Assembly (NCBI GenBank): GCA_014382645.1 | Contig: JACNJI010000490.1 | Span: 1-11,311, forward strand | DNA length: 11,311 bases | Source of the DNA: Verrucomicrobiota bacterium | GTDB lineage: Bacteria > Verrucomicrobiota > Verrucomicrobiia > Opitutales > Seribacteraceae | Direction of reading: 5' to 3' | Part shown: piece by piece, positions 1 to 6,788 of the stretch | Layout: each line of letters starts with the position of its first letter | Position numbering within the stretch: position 1 is the first letter of the stretch | The notes under the pieces: model-generated | Told to the model about the DNA's origin: nothing | Databases searched by the model: none | What the model saw: the letters and a program-made list of their open reading frames with translations, nothing else | Translations under genes and position numbers: made by a program

Positions 1-1
1 A

Positions 2-1318
2 CGGACCGAACCTTTGCTGGAGGAGGAAGCTTTAGTTGTTTTGACATCCATTCTTCTTGCGCTGAGGAGTGCCCATGCCGTTGGTCTCATGCATGGTAAC
101 TTGAAACCGAGCAACGTGTTGCTGGGAATGACGGACTCTGGAAGCATCGATGCCCGCTTGACTGAGTTCAGCCTGTCCCGCCTCACCGGCGAAGAATGGT
201 TCCGTGCTCGCTGGAAGGCCGCCGAGGATGCTAATCCATCTGAGGAGCTATCCGAAGCTATGATTGCGTCTCGGGCAACTTTTCTTCATCGATCTCCCGA
301 GGAACTTGCCGGTGGAGTGGGGGAAGAGCAGAGCGATCTTTTCTCCATCGGTCTTGTGGCTCGACGAATGTTGACTGGCTGTTCTCCCGAAAAGGTCCGT
401 TCCCCTGAATTGGATGAAAACTTACCTCTTGCATGGGCAGAATGGATGGCAAAAGCCACTGCGAAGAAACCGGAGGATCGTTTTCCAGATGTCGGTCGCG
501 CGATTGTGGCCCTGCCGGGCATTGGGGACATCACTCGGTTTGGTTTAAGCTCGGAGGAAGAACCGGATGAGCAAAGCCTTATCGATGCCGAGCAACTTCG
601 GCTGCAACGAGAGATCGAGTGGGAAGCGGCCGAGAAAGCTCGAAGCCTCAAAGCCAAACGAGGTATCACCGGCCTTTTGGCGGGAGTCTTCCTTGCCTGT
701 TATCTTGTTTCTAGCATTCACGCTCTGCTCTATCCAAAGCCTTGGGTGGAGTACAAGCACGCTACGGCTCTAGATAGTTTTCAACTGGGCGTAGGCTTGT
801 GGAGTGGAAAAGCATGGGGAGTGACTCCCAAAATTTACGATCCCCTCAAGAAAGGTGGCCAAGATGTTCCCGGTGAATGGACCTTGGATGACGGACATTT
901 TCAGCTGCGTTTTCGAAGATTCAAATTGGTAGGTCCAAATGATAACGGAAAAAAACGTTGGCAGAGCATGGGTACGGATTCCACCAGTCCTGACGATTAC
1001 TTCGTTTGGACGGATGTTCTTAGCTACGATCGAGACTCGGATGCACTGATGTTTGTTAAACGAATAGGTGATAAGGGTGAAACCTATATCCCTGTTGCCG
1101 ACAAGAATGGGGACATCCGCTTTGTGCTTGAGAGTCGGCTGGGAAATCCCGCCAACGGTTTCAAAAAAGCTGAATTGCGTTTCGATCCGGAGAAAAGCGG
1201 GGAATCGCACTGGACCTTGTTTTTCGGGCTTGGCTTTCTCGCGTCCAGTTTACTTTACCGCTTTGGGCAAATACCTCTTTTGAGTCGGTCTAAGAAATCT
1301 GATTCGACACAAGCATAA
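2..1318 (+). CDS. Membrane-anchored kinase-like protein (probable pseudokinase), 5' end outside window
   Basis: This is the C-terminal part of a Ser/Thr protein kinase-like protein. The frame is open to the window edge and the N-lobe is missing, so the true start lies upstream. Counting from the Leu encoded at 14-16 as residue 1, the catalytic-loop equivalent is HGNLKPSN (27-34), where the usual HRD Asp is Asn29. The DFG equivalent is EFS (51-53), and the APE-like region is SPEE (94-97). The subdomain IX Asp (SDLFSIG, D108) and subdomain XI Arg (PEDRF, R156) are retained. Loss of both catalytic Asp residues suggests a pseudokinase. A charged linker (about 180-215) leads to a membrane segment (217-238), an exported domain of about 160 residues, a second hydrophobic segment (402-416) and a short basic tail. 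The exported domain has a GEWTLDDG segment resembling the downstream lipoprotein, which begins 23 bases later, so the two are probably co-transcribed. The substrate or ligand cannot be read from the sequence. Confidence 0.8.
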   Translation, partial: RTEPLLEEEALVVLTSILLALRSAHAVGLMHGNLKPSNVLLGMTDSGSIDARLTEFSLSRLTGEEWFRARWKAAEDANPSEELSEAMIASRATFLHRSPEELAGGVGEEQSDLFSIGLVARRMLTGCSPEKVRSPELDENLPLAWAEWMAKATAKKPEDRFPDVGRAIVALPGIGDITRFGLSSEEEPDEQSLIDAEQLRLQREIEWEAAEKARSLKAKRGITGLLAGVFLACYLVSSIHALLYPKPWVEYKHATALDSFQLGVGLWSGKAWGVTPKIYDPLKKGGQDVPGEWTLDDGHFQLRFRRFKLVGPNDNGKKRWQSMGTDSTSPDDYFVWTDVLSYDRDSDALMFVKRIGDKGETYIPVADKNGDIRFVLESRLGNPANGFKKAELRFDPEKSGESHWTLFFGLGFLASSLLYRFGQIPLLSRSKKSDSTQA

Positions 1319-1341
1319 GCCTAGGCCAGTGTTGGTGAGGA

Positions 1342-2250
1342 ATGACCTTTTTAAATGATAGCGGCCGCAGAGGAATTACTCTTGTCCTTTGCGTTCTGAT
1401 TCCATTGGTCTTCGCATCCTGTGGAAAGGAACCCGATGGTGAGTACGTGGGAGAAATTTTCGACTGGGAAAGCGAAGTTTTTCAAGCCCGGTCCCTACGT
1501 GTCGAAGGACAAGATTACTTTTTGCAACTCATTTTGAGGCAAGTGGGCCAGGAAATGCCCGCCGAGTTGCTGTTCAGGCATCAAAAAACCAACAAGGAAA
1601 AACTTCGGACAGGTACTTGGAGGATGGGGGATGGAAAACGGGTAATTGCTTTTCCCGACGGCAAAGAAGTCCAAGAGTATTTCCTCTACAAAAAAGGATC
1701 TCGTTTTGTGCTGCAGGATAGATGGGGCTTGGTCGACGACAATGGCTCGATGTTCGTTCTTATCCGCAACAAAGGGAAGTCACGAAAACGGTCTTTCCCG
1801 ATTGCTTTTACTTTCGAGTCCGACGGGGAAGCCCGTTTCACCAGTCAAGCTATGCCGAAAGGTGTCTCTGGTGAATGGCAGATGATAGACAAACTTGTGG
1901 CCGCCAGTTTTTTGGATAAAGATACAGGTGAACGACAAAAGTATTTTCTTTTTTGGAAGGGAGACAACTTGGCGATTGAGAAACTAACTATGTACTTGCC
2001 GTTCTTCCACAAGTATTATGTTCGATTACCGGATGAAGCCAAGCCTTCCGGACCTTTCTCCGCCAAGGAGCTGAGGGAGGGCTTCGACAGTGGCCGATTC
2101 GGCGAACGGCATGAAGCCTCACACGACAACCAAACGTGGATTCCCATCAATAAGGTAATGGGGTTTGAGCCGGGCACTCGGCAGCTCAAAAGAAAAAACT
2201 GGATGTACCATACCGTTTTCGATGATTCGCCGGTTCTCAAGCCTCGCTAG
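1342..2250 (+). CDS. Lipoprotein with duplicated beta-hairpin units and a GYF_2-like C-terminus
   Basis: Predicted lipoprotein of 302 residues. The N-terminus has basic residues (R9, R10), a hydrophobic stretch (12-24) and a lipobox-like LVFASC ending at Cys27, so it is probably lipidated and envelope-anchored. Two similar units follow: residues 89-126 (TGTWRMGDGKR, then EYFLYKKG) and 174-214 (SGEWQMIDK, then KYFLFWKG). Their layout recalls small beta-barrels of the NlpE type, but I cannot assign that family firmly. Residues 237-275 (GPFSAKELREGFDSGRFGE, then WIPI) resemble a GYF_2 domain, usually a protein-interaction module. The ATG at 1342 is forced by an in-frame TGA at 1336-1338. The GGTGAGG at 1334-1340 is only one base from the ATG, which is unusually close. 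It lies 23 bases after the kinase-like gene, whose exported part shares the G-x-W pattern. Function unknown. Confidence 0.78.
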   Translation: MTFLNDSGRRGITLVLCVLIPLVFASCGKEPDGEYVGEIFDWESEVFQARSLRVEGQDYFLQLILRQVGQEMPAELLFRHQKTNKEKLRTGTWRMGDGKRVIAFPDGKEVQEYFLYKKGSRFVLQDRWGLVDDNGSMFVLIRNKGKSRKRSFPIAFTFESDGEARFTSQAMPKGVSGEWQMIDKLVAASFLDKDTGERQKYFLFWKGDNLAIEKLTMYLPFFHKYYVRLPDEAKPSGPFSAKELREGFDSGRFGERHEASHDNQTWIPINKVMGFEPGTRQLKRKNWMYHTVFDDSPVLKPR

Positions 2251-2289
2251 ATAGGAAGCTCATTGATTCTTGCATTCCATCAGCCGTGG

Positions 2290-2320
2290 TTGACTTGCAC
2301 CTAACTTTAGGCATTATAGT
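2290..2320 (+). promoter_or_regulatory. Candidate sigma70-type promoter for the PpiD-like gene
   Basis: TTGACT at 2290-2295 resembles a -35 box, and TATAGT at 2315-2320 resembles a -10 box. The spacer is 19 bases, longer than the preferred 17. An alternative -10, CATTAT at 2312-2317, gives a 16-base spacer. The site lies in the 93-base gap after the lipoprotein gene, 23 bases before the ATG at 2344. This is pattern matching only. Confidence 0.45.
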
Positions 2321-2343
2321 CACCTTTTTTCCTCATCTCCGAT

Positions 2344-5031
2344 ATGATTACCGCTCTGCAAAACCTGATTAGTGGAAAGTTGGGCAAGGTCTTGTTCTCC
2401 TTGCTGCTTCTCATCATCGTCGTTTCTTTCGTGCTGTACCTTTCTCAAGGCTCTTCGATCTTTGATCTTTTGCCCGATGAGTCTCGGAGTCGTCAAGTCT
2501 ACTACGATCATGACCTGAACGACCCCGACGTTTACGGTACGTTGGAGGTGTCTCATCGAGTCGCGGCCGACCTTGGAGCGATCATCGTTCCTTCATCCAA
2601 GGTCATGGATGAGGCGGAAAGCCGGTTTTACCCCGATATCCCGCAACAGAATCAACGTGCTCTCATGAGCAGGTACATGGAAATGCAGAGCCGTCTCGGC
2701 GAGCTCCCCGAGGAATTCCGGCAACAGCTGCAGCAGTCCCTAACCTCCGAGTTTCAGCGCATAAACTATGTGATGAACAATTGGGCGTATTTGCCACGAG
2801 CTCAGAAAGCTCGTCTGATCGCCGAGCAAAACGCGGCCGATCGTGATTTCACCGAAGGTTCCTTCAAGGCGAAGGTGGCCCTCGAGCATTTGGCCGATCA
2901 ATGGGGTCTGCTCCCTCCCGAGGCCCAAGGCTCAGATGTAAACAATGCCTATTTCCGTTTTTTGGTCAAGATCGACCCCCGTCTTGTAGACGATGCCAAC
3001 CGTTCGCTCGCATTCGACAGTGTCAGTCGCAATCGCGGAGTCAGAAAAAGCGCAGTAGAAGGCATACTCTATTCCTACTTCCGAGCGGCCAAGGCGGAGG
3101 AGACCCTTGCTGCCGCAGGCTTTGCTCTTCGTGATGAAGCCCGCTGGGATATGTTCGGCGAAGAACTGTCTTGGGACATCGACGGACTTACCCTTTCCTC
3201 CGAGGACCTGGACCTGCTCGTTCCGCCTTTTGCTACCCTTACTCTTAAAGAGCAACCCAAGCCTAAGGACCGCTTGACTCTCCGTTCGGGCGGCAAAGTT
3301 CTCGATGTGGAGTTTCGCGAAAAGCACGTCGATTCGAATTCTACTTTAACGGAAGTTCTCCTTGGTGTGGCAGGCAACCTCACCGCTACCCGCGACAACC
3401 TTTTGGTAGCCATTAAAAAGTCAGAAATTGGCTTTAGCTCCGAAGCTGATGGCAATGCCAGCTTGGTCTTCACTTTGGATGAAGATCAACTGCCTTCCTC
3501 CATCCCGAGCATCACGACTCCCTCCTCCGCTCTTGTCGTTTCAGGTGATTTATCCCTTCGGCTACAGGCCTTTCATGAAGAACGCAAAGAGGATTCTCTG
3601 TTTCAAGAACCTGTTCGCACCATCGCCACTGCCGTCACATTTGCAAGGAACGATTATTTGCCACCCACTTCCGAACCAACCGAGGATCGACTCCGGCGCT
3701 ACTTCGAGTCCAATAAGGCGGAGTTTCAACCACCACCACCGCCACCACCTGCCCCTGTCGTAAAGGAAGGCAACGCGACCAATGGACAGCCTGGTCCCGA
3801 TGGCAAGGCGGGACCGAAGGGTGAAGCAAACGTTACTGCGGAAGCAAACGCTTCCTTCGTCGCCGATGCCAACTTGAACAACATCACTGCCGACACAAAC
3901 GCCACGGCAGTCGCGTCCTCTCAAAGCAATGCTTCTCTTGCTCTGCTCGATGCCAATGCCACCTTTTTAGCTCCCGAGGTAACCTTCGAGGGAGTTCGGG
4001 CGGAGGTGCTACAACGAGTCAAGGAGGAGAATCGCTTGGATGCCGAACGCGAGGCCATGGAAATTGCGCGTGAAACCGCAATCGAGTTTCTCGACGAATT
4101 GACCGAACAAGGAAACCGTCTCAAAAGCAAATACAAGGCGTACCATCAGCTTCGCCAATCTCTCGAGGTTACGCAGCTTATCGAAGAAAAAGGTAGTTCC
4201 TTCCGGTCGATCTCCTTTACCGAAAAAGAAATGGCTTTCCAATCCCATGTCCTCGGGCTTGAGAAGAGACCATCTGAGAACCGATCCGGCAAACAACCCC
4301 TCGAAGAGGTTGTAGCCCTCAATGAACGTCGTTTCTTCACCCCGTCCGTTCGTAAGGCTCGAGACGGTTACGTCGTCTTCATTCTCGACGGGCATTCCGA
4401 AGCCGGTCCCGGCAAGTACGAGAATGCCTCCTTTCGTCTCCTCTATCGGGAGTACGGGAAGGATGCTCGGGCTAAAGCTTTTTCCGAAGCTGCCGATAAA
4501 TTGACGACCGCTTTGAAGTCCGCCGACGCCTCGGCTGCCGCCGCCTTGTCGAAAAAAGCTAGAATAATCTCCCTCAAGGCCAATAACTCCCAAAGCGTCA
4601 CCGCTTCCTACGACGGTCGCACTCGCAGGTCGGACGCCAAGCAACGCAAGCTGGAAGGCGAGCGGGAAGACATCGTGAAGAAGGAGACGGACGATGAAAA
4701 TGCAACCACTGTAGATACGGCTCGCAAAAAGGAAATCGATCTCCTCTTGGAACAGCTTCGGGAAGAGCGGGGCGAACTTAATGCCGAGCGCAGCTTGGCT
4801 CAACAAGTCGTCGATAAGGCTTTAGACCTCGAAGTAGGTACAGGTTGGAAGGAACTCGAAAGAACCGAAAGCCTCGTCACCTTCGCTCGCCTCAAGCGAG
4901 CCTACGTCAAGAAGCTGGAGCATTCCGACGCATCCGTTGACGACCGCCTCGAAGACATGGAGTCCGCAAGAGCCGAAGAAGCACGCGACCGCATTATCGG
5001 CGATCTTATCGCCGCAGGCTCGAAAGAGTAA
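2344..5031 (+). CDS. PpiD/SurA-like envelope protein with polyproline and Asn-Ala-rich insert
   Basis: An 895-residue inner-membrane-anchored protein with a large exported part. A short basic N-terminus (K12, K15) precedes one membrane helix (about 15-34), the layout of PpiD-type periplasmic foldases. The long helical, Gln/Glu-rich region (about 60-280) resembles SurA_N/PpiD chaperone arms. The segment EDRLRRYFESNKAEF just before residue 462 and the hairpin-like FFTPSVRKARDGYVVFIL (about 663-680) also recall this family. I cannot see a complete parvulin domain, so isomerase activity is doubtful. An insert at about 462-545 holds seven prolines (463-469), five Gly-X-Y triplets (481-495) and repeated Asn-Ala-Thr/Ser motifs. 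The C-terminus (about 770-895) is highly charged and probably coiled coil. The ATG lacks a Shine-Dalgarno sequence and follows a pyrimidine-rich tract. The gene has its own candidate promoter and converges on tlyA with 26 bases between. The role is probably envelope protein folding or scaffolding, by inference. Confidence 0.72.
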   Translation: MITALQNLISGKLGKVLFSLLLLIIVVSFVLYLSQGSSIFDLLPDESRSRQVYYDHDLNDPDVYGTLEVSHRVAADLGAIIVPSSKVMDEAESRFYPDIPQQNQRALMSRYMEMQSRLGELPEEFRQQLQQSLTSEFQRINYVMNNWAYLPRAQKARLIAEQNAADRDFTEGSFKAKVALEHLADQWGLLPPEAQGSDVNNAYFRFLVKIDPRLVDDANRSLAFDSVSRNRGVRKSAVEGILYSYFRAAKAEETLAAAGFALRDEARWDMFGEELSWDIDGLTLSSEDLDLLVPPFATLTLKEQPKPKDRLTLRSGGKVLDVEFREKHVDSNSTLTEVLLGVAGNLTATRDNLLVAIKKSEIGFSSEADGNASLVFTLDEDQLPSSIPSITTPSSALVVSGDLSLRLQAFHEERKEDSLFQEPVRTIATAVTFARNDYLPPTSEPTEDRLRRYFESNKAEFQPPPPPPPAPVVKEGNATNGQPGPDGKAGPKGEANVTAEANASFVADANLNNITADTNATAVASSQSNASLALLDANATFLAPEVTFEGVRAEVLQRVKEENRLDAEREAMEIARETAIEFLDELTEQGNRLKSKYKAYHQLRQSLEVTQLIEEKGSSFRSISFTEKEMAFQSHVLGLEKRPSENRSGKQPLEEVVALNERRFFTPSVRKARDGYVVFILDGHSEAGPGKYENASFRLLYREYGKDARAKAFSEAADKLTTALKSADASAAAALSKKARIISLKANNSQSVTASYDGRTRRSDAKQRKLEGEREDIVKKETDDENATTVDTARKKEIDLLLEQLREERGELNAERSLAQQVVDKALDLEVGTGWKELERTESLVTFARLKRAYVKKLEHSDASVDDRLEDMESARAEEARDRIIGDLIAAGSKE

Positions 5032-5057
5032 TCAGAATACGCGTAGCTGCCGGATGA

Positions 5058-5816
5058 CTATGACTTCCGGTTATTCTCCCAGCCCAAGAAGTATTCGACG
5101 TTGCCTTCCGCTCCTCTGATTGGGGACTCGATTTCGGCGAAAAGTTGGGCGTCGGGAAGGTTTTCAGCGACGAAGTTTTTTACTTCTTCTAAAGTACGCG
5201 CGCGAACTTCCTCGTCTCGTATAACGCCTTTTCCTCGGTCCGCTTCCTCCTTGGTTGCTTCGAACTGCGGCTTGACGAGGGCGACGAGGTGTCCACCTTC
5301 GCTGAGACAGGCCCATGCTGCGGCGATGACTTTGCGAAGGGAGATGAAGGACAGGTCCATTACGATAATAGGGTATTGGTCTATAGGGAGATCGCCCGGT
5401 TGTAAGTTACGCAAATTCGTGCGCTCTATGTTGGTCACCCGTGTGTCTTGGCGAAGCTTGTAATGGAGCTGTCCGTGCCCCACGTCGAGGCAGGTTGCCG
5501 ACTTTGCCCCCGCCTGCAGCAGGCAATCGGTGAAACCTCCCGTGGATGCCCCAAGGTCCAGAATGTCGACTCCCTCGATGGGTAGAGGAAATTCGTCGAG
5601 GAACCCACGCAGCTTTTCTCCACCTCGTCCCACATAGGGAGGAGGCGTTGCGACTCTCACTTCGGCGTCTTCGGGCAGAAGGCGTCCGGGTTTATCCACC
5701 CGTTCGGTCCCGATCCAAACCTTCCCTCCTAGTATCAGGGCTTTGGCTTGGGTGCGGCTTTCGCATAGTCCTAGGTCAAGGATAAGTTCGTCGGCTCTTG
5801 TTCTTTTGATTTTCAC
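5058..5816 (-). CDS. tlyA: TlyA-family 16S/23S rRNA (cytidine-2'-O)-methyltransferase
   Basis: Cytoplasmic, SAM-dependent 2'-O-methyltransferase of the TlyA (FtsJ-like) family. Characterised members methylate cytidines in 23S rRNA and, in some, also 16S rRNA; the old name 'hemolysin A' is misleading. The 252 residues are full length. An S4 RNA-binding domain covers about 5-60. It is followed by GRGGEKL, with the probable catalytic Lys68, and the SAM-binding loop [10 protein letters not shown] (87-96). The rest of the K-D-K-E tetrad appears as Asp154 (MDLSF), Lys182 (VKPQFE) and Glu237 (GAEGNVE). The start is GTG at 5816-5814, preceded on the minus strand by AAGGA (5824-5820), a reasonable but close ribosome binding site. 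It is transcribed away from mraZ and converges with the PpiD-like gene. I did not assign subtype TlyA-I or TlyA-II. Confidence 0.93.
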   Translation of the reverse strand: MKIKRTRADELILDLGLCESRTQAKALILGGKVWIGTERVDKPGRLLPEDAEVRVATPPPYVGRGGEKLRGFLDEFPLPIEGVDILDLGASTGGFTDCLLQAGAKSATCLDVGHGQLHYKLRQDTRVTNIERTNLRNLQPGDLPIDQYPIIVMDLSFISLRKVIAAAWACLSEGGHLVALVKPQFEATKEEADRGKGVIRDEEVRARTLEEVKNFVAENLPDAQLFAEIESPIRGAEGNVEYFLGWENNRKS

Positions 5817-5824
5817 TTATCCTT

Positions 5825-6070
5825 GATTGTTCTGATTTCCCCCACCTTTACAAGTCGTAGATGGCTTTCGTCACAGTTCCTCAATGGAAGAGCAAATTGT
5901 GCCGTTTGAGCAGTTCTCTGCAGCGAAGTGGGGAACACGGCTGAAATTACAACAGCGGTACTGAATTTATTTATCCTGCTAAATTTATACATAAGTTACT
6001 GATAACAAGTGGCTAATGAAAACCGAGGAAGGATTGAAATGCAATTGTTTTGTGAAATCCCTTGACGGTA
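5825..6070. other. Divergent intergenic region between tlyA and mraZ
   Basis: Together with the operator array that follows, this region separates tlyA (leftward) from mraZ (rightward) and should hold promoters for both. An AT-rich block lies at about 5941-6000, with TATACA at 5986-5991 as a possible -10 but no convincing -35 at the right distance. TTGACG at 6062-6067 looks like a -35 box but has no -10-like hexamer downstream. No clear promoter for tlyA was found. A 27-codon ORF beginning with the ATG at 6016 shows no protein-like features. I see no RNA gene or strong hairpin. Confidence 0.5.
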
Positions 6071-6120
6071 GTGGGGGAAGGTGTCACGAAATGGGGTGAA
6101 ATGGAACACAGTGGATAGAA
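6071..6120 (+). promoter_or_regulatory. MraZ operator: five tandem 10-base TGG-type repeats
   Basis: Five consecutive 10-base units share the consensus RTGGGGNGAA. The TG of each unit falls at 6072, 6082, 6092, 6102 and 6112, and the third base is G in all but the second unit (TGT). Known MraZ regulators bind direct repeats of TGGGN separated by 5 bases near the start of their own operon, and this array matches that spacing exactly. The last unit ends 11 bases before the mraZ start codon, so bound MraZ would cover the translation initiation region as well as the leader DNA. Autoregulation of the dcw operon by MraZ is the natural inference. Confidence 0.75.
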
Positions 6121-6131
6121 AGTGAAATCTC

Positions 6132-6578
6132 TTGGACAATTCAGGCGTCAGTTTTTTCGTTGGGGAATTCGTTCATTCAGTGGACGACAAAGGTCGTATC
6201 ACCATTCCCTCGAAATGGCGTATCGAGGGCGGGGAAAATACTTATCTGGCACTCCCGAATCCGGGAGGCTACGTGACCGTTTATCCGCCAAAGATGGTTG
6301 CTCGACTGGAGGAGAAGGTGGCGGAGGCCAGCATGAGCGATACGAGAGCCCAAGCTCTCTTGATGGAACTTTTTTCAAAGGCTCATTCATTTGGTTGCGA
6401 CAAGCAGGGGCGAATCAACTTAAACGACAAGTTGCTGAGCTATGCGGACATTCGCAAAAAAGCCGTTTTGGTCGGCAACTTTTCAGCCTTTGCCGTTTGG
6501 GGGGAGGACCGTTACACGGCTCGCGATCAAGCTTCCGAACGAACGATTTTCGATGCGATGAGGGACCTGGGATTATGA
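6132..6578 (+). CDS. mraZ: MraZ, transcriptional regulator of the division/cell-wall operon
   Basis: MraZ of 148 residues, close to the family's usual length. MraZ is a ring-forming DNA-binding protein with two AbrB-like (SpoVT/AbrB fold) halves that regulates its own dcw operon. The first half contains GEFVHSVDDKGRITIP (11-26), with the DxKGR motif at 18-22. The second contains FGCDKQGRINL (87-97), followed by KAVLVGNFSAFAVW (110-123), typical of the family. The start is TTG at 6132: an in-frame TGA at 6123-6125 blocks anything upstream, and the next candidate (GTG at 6180) would remove the first conserved motif. No clear Shine-Dalgarno sequence precedes it, only GAAAG-like bases. The upstream tandem TGG repeats are its likely operator. 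It is the first gene of the cluster that continues through murE. Confidence 0.94.
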   Translation: MDNSGVSFFVGEFVHSVDDKGRITIPSKWRIEGGENTYLALPNPGGYVTVYPPKMVARLEEKVAEASMSDTRAQALLMELFSKAHSFGCDKQGRINLNDKLLSYADIRKKAVLVGNFSAFAVWGEDRYTARDQASERTIFDAMRDLGL

Positions 6579-6624
6579 GATCCGCACTTTTTCATATACG
6601 ACGGTTTTGGGGATTTCCGTCTTT

Positions 6625-6634
6625 GGAAGGGGAG
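6625..6634 (+). promoter_or_regulatory. Strong Shine-Dalgarno sequence for the small ORF at 6639
   Basis: GGAAGGGGAG is a purine run containing GGAG and AAGG, 4 bases before GTG at 6639-6641. It is one of the clearest ribosome binding sites in the window. The starts of mraZ, rsmH, murE and the PpiD-like gene have none or only weak ones. It decides the start of the small ORF. Confidence 0.55.
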
Positions 6635-6638
6635 TTTT

Positions 6639-6788
6639 GTGCGTTTCTTTCCCGGGTTCCTCGCGTCATCGATTCTTTTTTACATTGCCTTATTATGCCC
6701 CGTGCATGCTCCGCCCCACTTTTTACCCCCCAATTGGCGCCTGGAGGGCGCATTCTGTAAGCATTCGAACCCTAATAACGGATATTAA
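6639..6788 (+). CDS. Small predicted exported or membrane peptide between mraZ and rsmH
   Basis: A 49-codon ORF in the 210-base gap between mraZ and rsmH, not recognised as any known family. It starts at GTG 6639 behind a strong ribosome binding site. Its TAA (6786-6788) directly abuts the rsmH ATG at 6789, as expected for a translationally coupled operon gene. The product has a short basic start (Arg2) and a hydrophobic core (about 3-22, including FLASSILFYIALLCPV). A possible signal peptidase site is VHA (22-24), although the following Pro is unfavourable; otherwise it would stay as a membrane anchor. The remaining roughly 25 residues are polar and Pro/Asn-rich (PPNWRLEGAFCKHSNPNNGY) with one Cys (Cys40). 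The frame stays open from the mraZ stop to 6788. Alternatives are a non-coding leader or a decayed gene. Confidence 0.55.
   Translation: MRFFPGFLASSILFYIALLCPVHAPPHFLPPNWRLEGAFCKHSNPNNGY

Noticed and set aside
14..16. TTG as the true start of the kinase-like gene
   Set aside because: The frame is open to the window edge and a kinase N-lobe should precede it, so this is an internal Leu codon.
4009..4806. 265-codon minus-strand ORF inside the PpiD-like gene
   Set aside because: It lies wholly antisense to a longer, recognisable coding region and has no motif of its own.
5050..5070. Hairpin between the convergent PpiD-like and tlyA genes as a terminator
   Set aside because: The CCGGA/TCCGG arms pair for only 5 bases before mismatches, and there is no T-run on either side.
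6062..6067. TTGACG as the -35 box of the mraZ promoter
   Set aside because: No -10-like hexamer is found 16-19 bases downstream, where the sequence is GTCACGAAATG.
6737..6751. GCGCC/GGCGC hairpin before rsmH as a terminator or attenuator
   Set aside because: It is a 5-base stem with no T-tract, lying inside the small ORF; termination here would cut off the essential downstream genes.
6575..6760. 61-codon ORF starting ATGA across the mraZ stop, with AGGGA upstream
   Set aside because: It is in a different frame from the small ORF at 6639, its product shows no convincing signal or domain, and it stops 28 bases short of rsmH. The 6639 ORF fits better, though this one is not excluded.
6122..6760. 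212-codon ORF overlapping all of mraZ in another frame
   Set aside because: It is a shadow of the unmistakable mraZ frame; its translation shows no family features.
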